A stretch of DNA of 64,000 nt from Streptococcus mitis (GCF_000722765.2 NZ_CP028415.1:62001-126000), one strand, 5' to 3'. Shown: positions 36,501 through 45,531, counted from the first letter of the stretch. The notes: generated by a model from the sequence alone, not told the origin. Numbers and translations are program-made.

Positions 36501-39500
36501 CACTTCTGATAACGGAATGAAACCAACTCGTATCACAACTGCAGAAGGAAAAGTATACGAATTAGTACCAGCATCAACTAGAGGTGACGAAACAGGTACA
36601 GTAGTAGCTGGACAAACTAAAGAAGTAACCTACGTTTATAAAGAAGTAACTGGTGACGTAGTCGTTCACTATGTTGACACAGAAGGTAACACAATCGCAG
36701 CTGATAAAGATGACCTTAAAGGTGCATCTCTAAGCGAGAGATATGATACTGCTGTTGATAATAAACCAGAAAAAATCACTGCAGAAAACGGAACTGTATA
36801 CTACATTACAAAAGCTGGTCTTAAAGATGGTTCTAAACCAGAAACCGGAAACGTAGTAGAAGGTAAAACGGATGTAACTTATGTTTATGAAAAAGCTGGA
36901 TCAGTCATCGTTAATTACCAAACAGAAGACGGAACTCCATTAGTAGGAACTGCAGATGGTAAAGATGTAGCTTCAGGTGTTAAAGACACTGATAATGGAA
37001 AACCAGGTTCTGAATACAACACTGCAGATAGCGGAATGAAACCAACTCGTATCACAACTGCAGAAGGAAAAGTATACGAATTAGTACCAGCATCAACTAA
37101 AGGTTCTGAAACAGGAACTGTAGAATCAGGTCAAACGAAAGAAGTAACCTACGTTTATAAAGAAGTTAAAGGTAATGTTGTTGTTCACTATACAGATGAA
37201 GCAGGAAACAAAATTGCTGAAGATGCTAAAGATACAACAGATGGATCAATTAGCACACCATATAACACTTCTGACAATGGAATGAAACCAGAACGTATCA
37301 CTACTCCAGAAGGTAAAGTTTACCAACTCGTTCCAACAGCAACTAAAGGTGCTGAAAACGGTACAGTAGCAGAAGGAACTACTGAAGTAACCTACGTTTA
37401 TAAAGAAGTAACTGGTGATGTAGTCGTTCACTACGTTGATACAGAAGGTAACGTCATTGCGGAAGATAAAGAAGATACGAAAGGTGCTTCTCTAAACGCT
37501 AAATACGATACAACTGACAACAAACCAGAGAAAATCGAAAAAGACGGAACTGTTTACTACTTAACAGAAAAAGCTGTTAAAGATGGTTCTAAACCAGAAA
37601 ACGGAGACGTAGTAGAAGGTAAAACTGAAGTAACTTACGTTTACGAAAAAGCAGGACAAGTAGTCGTTCACTACACTGATGAAAAAGGTAATACGATTCA
37701 AGTAGATGCTGTTGATACCAAAGACGGCAAACCAAACGCTGACTACAACACTGCTGATAACGACATGAAACCAAACCGTATCACTACTCCAGAAGGAAAA
37801 GTGTACGAGTTAATCCCTCAATCAACTAAAGGTGATGAAACAGGTAAAGTTAAAGCTGGAGAAACAACAGAAGTAACTTACGTCTACAAAGAAATCACTG
37901 GTAATGTAGTCGTTCACTACGTTGACACAGATGGAAATACATTAGCTGCAGATACGAAAGATGTTGAAAATGGATCACTAAGTGAAAAATACGATACAAC
38001 TGACAACAAACCAGCTAAACTTGAAAAAGATGGAACTGTTTACTACCTAACAGCTAAAGAATTGAAAGACGGTTCTAAACCAGAAAACGGTGCTGTTGTA
38101 GAAGGTACTACAGAAATCACTTACGTATACGAAAAAGCAGGACAAGTAGTCGTTCACTACGTAGACGAAGCTGGAAATACACTTCAAACAGACGCTGTTG
38201 ATACCAAAGATGGTAAACCAGGAGCTAAATACGATACTTCTGATAAGGACATGAAACCGACTCGTATCACTACTCCAGAAGGAAAAGTGTTCGAATTAGT
38301 ACCAGCATCAACTAAAGGTAATGAAACTGGAGATGTTGAAGCAGGTAAGACTACAGAAGTGACTTATGTTTACAAAGAAGTGAAAGGAAACGTAGTTGTT
38401 CACTATACTGATGAAGCAGGTAACACAATCGCAGAAGACGTTAAAGATACGACTGACGGATCAGTAAGCTCAGCATATGACACAAGTGACAACAAACCAG
38501 CAACTATCACTACAAAAGATGGTAAAGTATATGTACTTGTACCAACTTCAACTAAGGGTGAAGAATCTGGTAAAGTAACAGAAGGAACAACAGAAGTAAC
38601 ATACGTTTATAAAGAAGTAACTGGAGATGTAGTAGTTCACTATGTTGACACAGAAGGTAACGTAATTGCTGAAGATAAAGAAGATACTAAAGGTGCTTCT
38701 CTGAATGCTAAATACGATACAACTGACAACAAACCAGCAATCATCGAAAAAGACGGAACTGTTTATTACTTAACAGCTAAAGCTCTTAAAGACGACTCTA
38801 AACCTGAAACAGGAGACGTAGTAGAGGGTAAAACTGAAGTAACTTATGTTTACGAAAAAGCAGGACAAGTAGTCGTTCACTATGTAGATGAAGCTGGAAA
38901 CACAATTCAAACTGACGCTGTTGATACAAAAGACGGTCAACCAGGAGCTGCTTACAACACTACTGATAATGATATGAAACCAACTCGTATTACAACTGCA
39001 GAAGGAAGAGTATACGAATTAGTACCAGCATCAACTAAAGGTAACGAAAACGGAAGTGTTGAAGCAGGTAAAACAACAGAAGTAACTTATGTCTACAAAG
39101 AAATTAAAGGAAACGTAGTAGTTCACTACACTGATGAAGCAGGTAACACAATCGCAGAAGACGTTAAAGATACTACAGACGGATCTATAAATTCAGCATA
39201 TGACACAACTGATAACAAACTATCTACAATCACTACAAAAGATGGTAAGAAATACGTATTAGTACCAACTGCAACTAAAGGTGCCGAAACTGGTAAAGTA
39301 ACAGAAGGAACAACAGAAGTAACTTACGTTTATAAAGAAGTCAAAGAAGGTTCTACAAATGGAGGCTCACTCACTCCATCTCAACCTGGTTCTCCAGCAA
39401 GACCTTCAACAAACCCAACAAATCCGGTGAAACCGACAGACCCAAGTCAACCAGAAACTCCAGTAGTTCCTGCAGACCCAAGTCAGCCAGCTAACCCAGC

Positions 39501-39753
39501 TAATCCAGCTGCCCCAGCTAACCCAGCTGCCCCAGCAACACCGGCTAACCCAGCGGGTCCAGCAACTCCAGCGATGCCATCGGCACCAGTAAATGGTGAA
39601 GCACCACAAGCTCCAGTAGCTTCATCAGAAGCTAAAGGACAAGCTGAACTTCCAAACACTGGTACAGAAGACAATGCTAGCCTAGCAGCACTTGGACTTT
39701 TAGGTGTCTTGAGTGGATTTGGACTTGTTGCTCGCAAGAAAAAAGAAGACTAA
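33562..39753 (+). CDS. LPxTG surface adhesin with 17 MucBP-type repeats
   Basis: 2063 residues. The signal has a YSIRK-like box (F-S-I-R-K-F-K-D-G-R) and hydrophobic stretch ending near A-E-A-A. Residues about 50-470 form a unique domain, probably ligand-binding. From about 477 I count 17 tandem MucBP-type repeats of about 80-95 residues, alternating AG(S/Q)V(I/V)VNYQTEDG and GNVVVHYTDEAGN starts and each ending in a VTYVY(K/E) motif. Then comes a Pro/Ala wall-spanning segment and LPNTG near 2030 with a hydrophobic tail ending in RKKKED. MucBP modules bind mucins and extend the tip from the cell. A -10 TATAAT lies at 33503-33508. Position after three sugar-transfer genes suggests it might be glycosylated (inference). 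Confidence 0.92.
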   Translation: MFINKKEKFSIRKFKDGRSDSVKIGTVGLIVGAALAMAGQPHIAEAAMTENSDNTTTISNDKGSVIVDTANIANPNLGKSIDTNPTENGTSTITKTGKVDYKYVTAEGNTVLEENRNQNSGADKTIETPYDVYGKSGEVFKGTTGGDAQDSDLNDAKENGKKETIEKDGKTYHLIGEPRVETTGDGAGVYSDTTLGDVTAKLTPEGLSNAEGKITYDTVKAGGKAWIVEQTGKGTYGKYVQADSGAITSDAKMVEAFKAGEAAAKVFNSANVTSDGGIKEGDYVFVLEKNTYVTANAESFSLTAQIQLSSSDNVADDKDGTGATLNRTYAMVQNFKAAPDTATGEANKTLVKNYLAYLQEKGIEDNLLNFKRYISLGMAAKTDGPLAVKADNGDQVDAKGRPTTDITADIASVTDTETSTLEDSPNFLMKFSDPAPEVAEYSYRDEITPLRAYRLASGTTTITYTYAEEKTREVEKKGSVVVNYQTADGTVLKAPYTDTPETVAEVVTEKYYVNADGQDVIVSSTTASKNVPYNTKENADEKPEKLTDAQGNVYYLKADATKTAVNDVEKDAPAEEGTVVEGVTKVTYIYEKAGSVIVNYKTEDGTPLTGTVVGDESKTVASGTKDVDNGKPGTAYNTANNGMKPERIKTAEGKVYQLVPQSTEGEETGEVVAGETKEVTYVYREVKGNVVVKYEDTEGNTLADDEQDETDASLNVKYDTADHKKESITKDGVKYYLTEKALKDGSKPATGDVVEGTTTVTYVYEKAGSVIVNYQTEDGTPLVGTADGANVESGAKDTTDAKAGTDYNTADNGLKPNRITTAEGKVYELVPTATKGDETGKVVAGETKEVTYVYREVKGNVVVKYEDTEGNVIAEDEKDETDASLNVKYNTADHKKDEITKDGVKYYLTAKELKDGSKPAAGDVVEGTTTVTYVYERAGQVVVNYQTEDGTPLVGVDAAGANVASGAKDTVDGRPGSAYDTSDNGMKPTRITTAEGKVYELVPASTRGDETGTVVAGQTKEVTYVYKEVTGDVVVHYVDTEGNTIAADKDDLKGASLSERYDTAVDNKPEKITAENGTVYYITKAGLKDGSKPETGNVVEGKTDVTYVYEKAGSVIVNYQTEDGTPLVGTADGKDVASGVKDTDNGKPGSEYNTADSGMKPTRITTAEGKVYELVPASTKGSETGTVESGQTKEVTYVYKEVKGNVVVHYTDEAGNKIAEDAKDTTDGSISTPYNTSDNGMKPERITTPEGKVYQLVPTATKGAENGTVAEGTTEVTYVYKEVTGDVVVHYVDTEGNVIAEDKEDTKGASLNAKYDTTDNKPEKIEKDGTVYYLTEKAVKDGSKPENGDVVEGKTEVTYVYEKAGQVVVHYTDEKGNTIQVDAVDTKDGKPNADYNTADNDMKPNRITTPEGKVYELIPQSTKGDETGKVKAGETTEVTYVYKEITGNVVVHYVDTDGNTLAADTKDVENGSLSEKYDTTDNKPAKLEKDGTVYYLTAKELKDGSKPENGAVVEGTTEITYVYEKAGQVVVHYVDEAGNTLQTDAVDTKDGKPGAKYDTSDKDMKPTRITTPEGKVFELVPASTKGNETGDVEAGKTTEVTYVYKEVKGNVVVHYTDEAGNTIAEDVKDTTDGSVSSAYDTSDNKPATITTKDGKVYVLVPTSTKGEESGKVTEGTTEVTYVYKEVTGDVVVHYVDTEGNVIAEDKEDTKGASLNAKYDTTDNKPAIIEKDGTVYYLTAKALKDDSKPETGDVVEGKTEVTYVYEKAGQVVVHYVDEAGNTIQTDAVDTKDGQPGAAYNTTDNDMKPTRITTAEGRVYELVPASTKGNENGSVEAGKTTEVTYVYKEIKGNVVVHYTDEAGNTIAEDVKDTTDGSINSAYDTTDNKLSTITTKDGKKYVLVPTATKGAETGKVTEGTTEVTYVYKEVKEGSTNGGSLTPSQPGSPARPSTNPTNPVKPTDPSQPETPVVPADPSQPANPANPAAPANPAAPATPANPAGPATPAMPSAPVNGEAPQAPVASSEAKGQAELPNTGTEDNASLAALGLLGVLSGFGLVARKKKED

Positions 39754-39775
39754 TTCTCATTAGATTTTCTGACAA

Positions 39776-39812
39776 GAAAAAGGAGTAGGATATCATATCC
39801 GCTCCTTTTTTG
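39776..39812 (+). terminator. Terminator after the MucBP adhesin
   Basis: aaaaggag...ctccttttttg stem with an inner ggatat/atatcc pairing. Confidence 0.85.
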
Positions 39813-39847
39813 TTAGTATACAAATAAATCTGATTTTATTACAGTTT

Positions 39848-39960
39848 ATACTCTTCGAAAATCTCTTCAAACCACGTCAGCTCTATCTGCAACCTCAAAA
39901 CAGTGTTTTGAGCAGCCTGCGGCTCGCTTCTTAGTTTGCTCTTTGATTTTCATTGAGTAT
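39848..39960 (+). repeat. BOX element, shortened
   Basis: It has the boxA left end (atactcttcgaaaatctctt) and boxC right end (ttgattttcattgagtat), with a boxB hairpin (aacagtgttttgagc) between. The 3' part of boxA (gtcgccttgccgta) is missing, so boxA is joined to boxB by a deletion. Confidence 0.85.
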
Positions 39961-39985
39961 TACAAAGACCTTTTAAGGATTTTAA

Positions 39986-40015
39986 TTGCATTTTCTCCAG
40001 TCTTTCTTGTATAAT
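39986..40015 (+). promoter_or_regulatory. Promoter of the DUF4767-like lipoprotein gene
   Basis: TTGCAT (39986-39991), 18-nt spacer, TATAAT (40010-40015). It overlaps an in-frame ATG at 40014, which rules that ATG out as the start. Confidence 0.7.
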
Positions 40016-40049
40016 GAATAAAAAAGGAGAAAAAAGGAAAAAGAATATT

Positions 40050-41234
40050 ATGAAAAAGAAATGGATATTAGGGTTGGCTATGGCTCTGTCAGTAACCTGC
40101 TTGACTGCTTGTAGTTCAATTGCTTTACCAGATCCCTTAAAAAACTTTTTTGGTGGCTCTAAGGAGCAGGCTGAGACAAAGGCAGAAGACCTTTATAAGA
40201 GTGTTTTTGAGGATTATGAGGTTATCTTGTCTTCTGGTAAGAAACAGGCTCCAGATATCGAAGCCAAGCTTCACAAATCGGACCATATGATAAACTCATG
40301 GGTTATCGAAGCAGCTGCAGCAGATCCTTCAAAACAACGTTATACTTTCCTAGATTTAGATGGGGATGGCCAGTCTGAAATGTTAGTGGGTAGCCAAACC
40401 GCAGGGAAGAATTACTTCTTTACAGGTTTGTATTATCTCAAAGAAGGTCAACCAACCCTGCTAGCAGAGGGTTATGTAGCAGGGCATGGTGGTGCTCGTA
40501 GCTCGATGAAATTCTTTAAGACAGGTGAGGTCTTGGCTTTGACTTGGTCTTCTGGATCAGGTGAAGGGGAAGGAACTCTTTACAAACTAGAAGGTGCCAA
40601 GGGACCTACAAAAGTGGATAGCAAGTCTATCAAGATTACGGATAAGAAATTGCTTGAGAACTTTGGTAAATCAGAAGCTGACGAAGTTACGGCAGACAAG
40701 TTTACATGGGAAGAGTTTAAATTTACCCCAGCTAAGGAAGAAACGAGTGCTAGCTCTTCCTCTTCTTCTAAATCAGAAGCAAGTAGTAGCAGTACTAGCA
40801 GTTCATCGAGTGAAAGCAAGAAAGAAGTCAAGGAAACGACTCCTTCCAAAACAGAAGAAACCGGTCCTTGGACAGCTGATAAATCTGCTGCTTTAACAAG
40901 CTTTATGAAGAGTTGGGGTGATGAAATGGGTCAGCCTAACTATCAAAAAGGAATCGCAGCCGGTAACATTAGAGCCGACATGCTTTACTGGAAAGATGGT
41001 AGTAAACTAGATGCGGAATATTCAAAAACAGGTAGTGGTACTGCCAAATATCGCATTGTAGAGACCTACAGTAATTGGGATAACTATCCAACCGTTCACA
41101 ATTACTTCTTTGCTATTACAGACACTGGCGAAGGAATCGTTTTCCACTCACCAACGACCAATGGTGACAAGATGTATCTCAATCCCACAGAAAACGTTGA
41201 TTTGAGAAATAACTTTGCTAGTCTAGTAAAATAA
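40050..41234 (+). CDS. Secreted lipoprotein with Ser-rich linker and DUF4767-like domain
   Basis: 394 residues. Lipoprotein signal with lipobox L-T-A-C (Cys21). The N-terminal half has a FLDLDGDGQSEMLVG motif like calcium-binding VCBS/FG-GAP loops. A Ser/Lys/Glu-rich linker (about 233-280) follows. The C-terminal part (ALTSFMKSWGDEMGQPNY, then ADMLYWKDGSKLDA) resembles DUF4767. Role unknown; outer face of the membrane. Start chosen at 40050 because the upstream in-frame ATG overlaps the -10 box. Confidence 0.83.
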   Translation: MKKKWILGLAMALSVTCLTACSSIALPDPLKNFFGGSKEQAETKAEDLYKSVFEDYEVILSSGKKQAPDIEAKLHKSDHMINSWVIEAAAADPSKQRYTFLDLDGDGQSEMLVGSQTAGKNYFFTGLYYLKEGQPTLLAEGYVAGHGGARSSMKFFKTGEVLALTWSSGSGEGEGTLYKLEGAKGPTKVDSKSIKITDKKLLENFGKSEADEVTADKFTWEEFKFTPAKEETSASSSSSSKSEASSSSTSSSSSESKKEVKETTPSKTEETGPWTADKSAALTSFMKSWGDEMGQPNYQKGIAAGNIRADMLYWKDGSKLDAEYSKTGSGTAKYRIVETYSNWDNYPTVHNYFFAITDTGEGIVFHSPTTNGDKMYLNPTENVDLRNNFASLVK

Positions 41235-41238
41235 ATAC

Positions 41239-41277
41239 AAAACAATCCTAGAAGATTTTTTCTGGGATTGTTTTTTG
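41239..41277 (+). terminator. Terminator after the lipoprotein gene
   Basis: aaaacaatcc / gggattgttttttg stem with an inner taga/tct pairing and a T-tract. Confidence 0.82.
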
Positions 41278-41373
41278 CTGAGGGAGATACTTCTAGTTGT
41301 CTGGCTTGACTTTCTTGATGGGAATTATATAATAGATGTAATAATTTTAATTACAACAAAAGGAGAAGCGTTT

Positions 41374-42231
41374 ATGACCTATGAATACAAGAGTCACATT
41401 TATTTGGCAGAGGCAGTTTTAAATGTAAAGGATTTGGCAAGTCAAACCGCCTTTTATCAGCAAGTGCTTGGTTTAGAAATCTTATCTCAAACTGAGACAG
41501 AGACCGTTCTAGGCCTTGGTGGAAAAGTCTTGGTCCAGCTGAATCAAGCACAAGAGAGCGGAGAAGTAAGGGAACATTATGGCCTTTACCATCTGGCTAT
41601 TCTCTTGCCGACACGCAAGGCTTTGGCTGATGTCTTGAAACATCTGACAGATTTACAGATTCCTCTTGTCGGCGGTGCAGACCATGGTTACAGTGAGGCC
41701 ATTTACTTGGAGGATTTGGAGGGAAATGGTATTGAACTCTATCGAGATAAGCCGGTTTCCACATGGGATATTCGAGAAGACGGTCGTATTATAGGGGTCA
41801 CTGAGACTCTTGCGGCACAGGACATTTATGAGTTGGGGGAAAGAGTAGAGCCTTTTATCCTAGCAGATGGTACGAGAATGGGGCATATCCATTTGTCCGT
41901 CAAGGATAGTCGAAAGTCCAGCCAGTTTTATCAAAAGGTGTTAGGACTAGAGGATAAATTCAGTGTACCTAGCGCTAGTTGGATTGCAGCTGGAGGCTAC
42001 CATCATCATTTAGCAGTCAACGAATGGGGAGGAAAAGGCCTAGCTCCACGTAAGCAAGGCTTGCCAGGTTTGGCCTACTATGTCATCGAAGTCGCACATA
42101 AAGAAGAACTGTTAACGATTGCGCAACGAACACAAGAAGTGGCTGCACCAATCAAGTGGCTGACATCGAGCCAGCTGGAAATCACAGACCCAGACGGAAT
42201 CGTAACCCGTATTCGTTTAGACAGGATATAA
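41374..42231 (+). CDS. VOC-family protein (glyoxalase/dioxygenase fold), two modules
   Basis: 285 residues with two vicinal-oxygen-chelate halves. Metal-ligand-like motifs: HIYLAEAVLNVKDL, YHLAILLPTR and GIELYRD in the first half, and GHIHLSVKDSRKS with HHHLAVNEW and ITDPDGIVT in the second. This is the layout of CatE-type 2,3-dioxygenases, but the substrate is unknown. The start at 41374 follows aaaggagaagcg; an upstream in-frame TTG region is not used. In pneumococcus a glyoxalase-family gene lies here. Confidence 0.85.
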   Translation: MTYEYKSHIYLAEAVLNVKDLASQTAFYQQVLGLEILSQTETETVLGLGGKVLVQLNQAQESGEVREHYGLYHLAILLPTRKALADVLKHLTDLQIPLVGGADHGYSEAIYLEDLEGNGIELYRDKPVSTWDIREDGRIIGVTETLAAQDIYELGERVEPFILADGTRMGHIHLSVKDSRKSSQFYQKVLGLEDKFSVPSASWIAAGGYHHHLAVNEWGGKGLAPRKQGLPGLAYYVIEVAHKEELLTIAQRTQEVAAPIKWLTSSQLEITDPDGIVTRIRLDRI

Positions 42232-42325
42232 TGACAATCAGAGGATCAATTGTAGAAAGTGCTCCCTATTCTAGTCAGATACGTAGAAAATTTATATGAT
42301 AGTAAGGAACAAGGAGAAGAAAAAC

Positions 42326-42884
42326 ATGGACCATTGGATACCAGAAAATGATAGTGGGAGAGGTTTACCGTCCATCGGACCCAGAACTGAGAGCATTAGC
42401 TCAGGCTTCTTGCCAAAAACAGTCTATCTTTAACAAGGAAGAAGATCCCTTGAAGGGAGTCGAAATCATCAAGGCTTGATTTGGGTCAACAGGACAAAAT
42501 CTTTATGTTAATCCACGCATGGTGGTCGATTATGGGGTCAATATCCATCTAGGGGAAAATTTTTATTCTAATTGGAACTTGACCATGCTGGATGTTTGTC
42601 CGATTCGCATCGGGGACAATGCTATGATTGGTCCCAATTGTCAGTTCTTGACTCCCCTCCATCCATTGGACCCGCAGGAACGTAATTCAGGTGTGGAATA
42701 CGGCAAGCCTATTACCATCGGAGATAATTTCTGGGCTGGAGGAGGTGTCATTGTCCTTCCTGGAGTGACACTGGGCAATAATGTTGTTGCTGGGGCAGGG
42801 GCTGTAATCACCAAGTCCTTCGGCGACAACGTTGTCCTAGCTGGTAATCCTGCGCGTGTGATTAAGGAGATACCTGTGAAATAG
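42326..42884 (+). pseudogene. Hexapeptide-repeat O-acetyltransferase, broken
   Basis: Maltose/galactoside O-acetyltransferase-like (left-handed beta-helix). The N-terminal family start GEVYRPSDPEL is present in the frame beginning at ATG 42348, but that frame meets a TGA at 42477-42479 and then resumes as [12 protein letters not shown]. The C-terminal half from 42519 to 42884 keeps the catalytic-type [16 protein letters not shown] motif ([18 protein letters not shown]), GDNFWAGGG and [11 protein letters not shown]. The ATG with the best ribosome-binding site, 42326, is in another frame, so a frameshift near the start is also likely. Non-functional unless the TGA is read through. Confidence 0.82.
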
Positions 42885-42888
42885 AAGT

Positions 42889-42919
42889 AAAAAGGAACAG
42901 CGGAGGTTGTTTCTTTTTT
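42889..42919 (+). terminator. Terminator after the acetyltransferase remnant
   Basis: aaaaaggaaca...tgtttctttttt stem-loop. Confidence 0.65.
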
Positions 42920-42995
42920 GTAGATTTCATCATCTTTTACCCAGCCCACATTTACCTACTCTATCTCTTAGAAAGTCTGCTTCATTGATTAATTT

Positions 42996-43026
42996 AAAAG
43001 CATCTCGTAAGTGGGATGCTTTTTTG
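42996..43026 (+). terminator. Second terminator in the 42.9-43.2 kb gap
   Basis: aaaagcatc/gatgctttt stem, 10-nt loop, T-tract. The rest of the gap up to 43219 is AT-rich; no convincing promoter is seen (candidate -10 tagaat at 43183-43188). Confidence 0.75.
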
Positions 43027-43219
43027 ATACAGGAAGTACCAGTGTAGGAGAGAGTTTTTTTAGATTTACAAAAATTCATAATGGATAGCGAAATAGATAT
43101 GACGACACTTTGAGATATTGTTATAAATCTTTTTTATGGTCATAATAGAAAATATATATTAGTCAAGCTAGAAGATTCGTAGTAGAATAATTAGCAAATA
43201 AAAGCAAAGGGGTTATTTT

Positions 43220-44470
43220 ATGAAATTAGTTAATTTATGGTCAAAACTTTCACTCGGTTTGCAATTATTGCTAGCTTTGATTTTAGGTGTTATTTTTGCA
43301 GTAATCTGGCCACAATTTGCAGGTTTTTATCAATTTCTAGGACAAGCATTCATTAAATTAGTGAACATGGTCATTATTCCACTGATATTTCCAATTATAG
43401 TAGTTGCAGTGGCTAGTGTCATTGGAAAAAAATCGTTTGGTAAAATTTTAACGAAGACCTTACTCTACTTTTTTGCTGTTACAACTGCAATCACTTTGTT
43501 ATTTGTATTCTCTAGTTACTATTTGGGATTTGGTCAAGGTGTGAATATTGGTCAAACTGGAGCTAATATCGACGGGATAGCTAATAATGTCCAATTGAGT
43601 GAGTTTTTACTTGGTTTTATTCCATCGAATATTGTGAAGTCAATTTCAGAAGGATCTCTTCTTCCAATTATTGTTTTTGCTATATTTCTTGGTTATGGAA
43701 TTGGTAGTTTGAAAAGTGATAAAACCAAAAAAATTCTTGAAGGTTTCCAGATCTGGATTGAAGCTATTTATAAAATTGTAACTATTATTGTAAAATTATC
43801 TCCTATCGGAATCTTTGGCTTTATTGCAAAAGATGTCGCTAGTACAGGGATTGATAAGTTAGTTGGACTTGGTCAATTTGTTATCGGAACTTATTTGGCT
43901 TATGGAGTTCTCATTTTAGTTATTTTCCCTCTGATTGCCTCTATCTTTAAAGTTCCATATTTGACTGCTTTTCGTGAAAATTGGAGCCTCTTGACTCTAG
44001 CATTTATTTCAGGTAGTTCGAGTGTTGTGTTGCCGTCCCTATTGAAGGATTTAAAGAAACAGGGACATGATGAGAATACGATTGATTTGGTGGTTCCTTT
44101 AGGATATACCTTTAATCTAGAAGGAGCAGCTGTCTATTTTTCAGTAGCTACTATTTTTATCGCACATGCCTACGGTATCCAATTTTCATTATCAAGCCTC
44201 TTATTTACAGTTTTACTTTTGACCTTGATTGGGAAAACTGCAGCGACTGTTCCATCAGGAGCTATCGTAGTTTTGTTGGCAGCAGCACCCCAGCTTGGAT
44301 TGCCAGTAGAAGGAGTAGCCTTGATTTTTGCAGTTGATTTCTTTGTAAATGCTGGTCGTACAATGATCAATGTTTTGGGTCAAATCTTAACGGTCAGTGT
44401 CATTGAAAAAACAGAAGGTTATAGTTTAGAGGAAGACAAGCAACATCAATTGTCAGTTAACTTTTCTTAA
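43220..44470 (+). CDS. DAACS-family dicarboxylate/amino acid:cation symporter, atypical site
   Basis: 416 residues, polytopic membrane protein of the glutamate/aspartate/dicarboxylate symporter family. It has the re-entrant serine motif SGSSSVVLPSLL, the second motif YTFNLEGAAVYFS and the eighth-helix motif NAGRTMINVLGQ. The usual NMDGT is NLEGA here. By my alignment to GltPh, the aspartate that binds the substrate amino group is Asn, and the Na+-site aspartate after N-V-x-G is Gln. Substrate and coupling ion may therefore differ from the classic members. The ribosome-binding site aaaggggtt precedes the ATG. An ATP-grasp gene follows after 14 bp. Confidence 0.85.
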   Translation: MKLVNLWSKLSLGLQLLLALILGVIFAVIWPQFAGFYQFLGQAFIKLVNMVIIPLIFPIIVVAVASVIGKKSFGKILTKTLLYFFAVTTAITLLFVFSSYYLGFGQGVNIGQTGANIDGIANNVQLSEFLLGFIPSNIVKSISEGSLLPIIVFAIFLGYGIGSLKSDKTKKILEGFQIWIEAIYKIVTIIVKLSPIGIFGFIAKDVASTGIDKLVGLGQFVIGTYLAYGVLILVIFPLIASIFKVPYLTAFRENWSLLTLAFISGSSSVVLPSLLKDLKKQGHDENTIDLVVPLGYTFNLEGAAVYFSVATIFIAHAYGIQFSLSSLLFTVLLLTLIGKTAATVPSGAIVVLLAAAPQLGLPVEGVALIFAVDFFVNAGRTMINVLGQILTVSVIEKTEGYSLEEDKQHQLSVNFS

Positions 44471-44484
44471 AGGAGATAGGACTT

Positions 44485-45423
44485 ATGAGTAACGCAAAAG
44501 TTTATGTGATTCATGAAAATATTGAATGGACACAGCATTTAGTAAAATGGTTAGAAAAAATACAAGTACCTTATGAATTATGGGATTTATCGAGTGGGAT
44601 ATTAGATCTTCAAAGCCCACCTCCACAAGGAATTTTTTATAATAGGATGTCCGCATCTTCTCATACGAGAGGGCATCGCTATGCACCAGAGTTTACGGAG
44701 CAGGTGCTTACTTGGCTAGAGGCTCATGGACGTAAAGTAGTTAATGGAACGGGAGCCATCAATCTAGAAATCAGTAAGGTGAAACAATATTTGAAATTAA
44801 ATGAATCTGGTATCGAGACTCCAGCAACAGTTGCTGTTTTGGGCCCAGAAAATATCATTGAAGCAGCAAGAAAATTGAATATCTATCCTTTGATTACCAA
44901 GCATAATAGAGCAGGAAAAGGATTAGGAGTGCAACTTTTCCAAAATGAAGAAGAACTAGAAGCTTATGTTAATAGTTCTGCTTTTGAACCTTCAGTAGAT
45001 GGTATTACCTTGTTGCAGGCTTATATTAAACCAAGTGATGGTCGTATCCGTCGTTCAGAGTTTATCAATCAGAAGTTCCTTTATACTGTTTCAATTGATT
45101 CTTCAGATGGTTTCCAACTTTGTCCAGCAGATGGTTGTCAAATCAGTAAGAGACCAGAACAACTGGAAACTTCTGAAAAATTCCAAATTACAGACCCTCT
45201 ACCAGAATCTCAAAAAGAAGCTTATGAAGACTTCCTTAAAAATGCTCATATTGATGTGGCAGCTATAGAATGGGTTCAATCAGAAAGCGGAGATATTTAT
45301 GTGTATGATGTAAATACCAATACAAACTATAATCCTACAGCGGAACAGAATGCTAACATCTTTGCTCATCAACATCTGGCTGAATATTTAAAGAGGGAGT
45401 TAGAAACTCTTTATAGTGAATGA
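44485..45423 (+). CDS. RimK-like ATP-grasp ligase
   Basis: 312 residues. N-terminal domain (to about 95), then an ATP-grasp core with TKHNRAGKGLGVQLF (ATP loop), LLQAYIKPSDGRIRRSEF and the metal motif VYDVNTNTNYNPTAEQ near 275. RimK relatives join an amino acid or carboxylate to a carboxylate or amine using ATP. It is co-transcribed with the symporter, so its substrate may be the compound the symporter imports. The product is unknown. Base composition is AT-rich like the symporter, unlike neighbours. Confidence 0.8.
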   Translation: MSNAKVYVIHENIEWTQHLVKWLEKIQVPYELWDLSSGILDLQSPPPQGIFYNRMSASSHTRGHRYAPEFTEQVLTWLEAHGRKVVNGTGAINLEISKVKQYLKLNESGIETPATVAVLGPENIIEAARKLNIYPLITKHNRAGKGLGVQLFQNEEELEAYVNSSAFEPSVDGITLLQAYIKPSDGRIRRSEFINQKFLYTVSIDSSDGFQLCPADGCQISKRPEQLETSEKFQITDPLPESQKEAYEDFLKNAHIDVAAIEWVQSESGDIYVYDVNTNTNYNPTAEQNANIFAHQHLAEYLKRELETLYSE

Positions 45424-45531
45424 TCATCTTGGAAGTTGATCTTTTAAAAATTTGATAATAACTTCTAGATAGAGTAAGACATAAATACTTTTCTTTCAAG
45501 GTAACAGTTATCAGCAACACCTACTAATATA

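Noticed and set aside
33562..39753. CRISPR or other DNA-level repeat array
   Set aside because: The repeats are in frame and encode protein modules with diverged synonymous codons.
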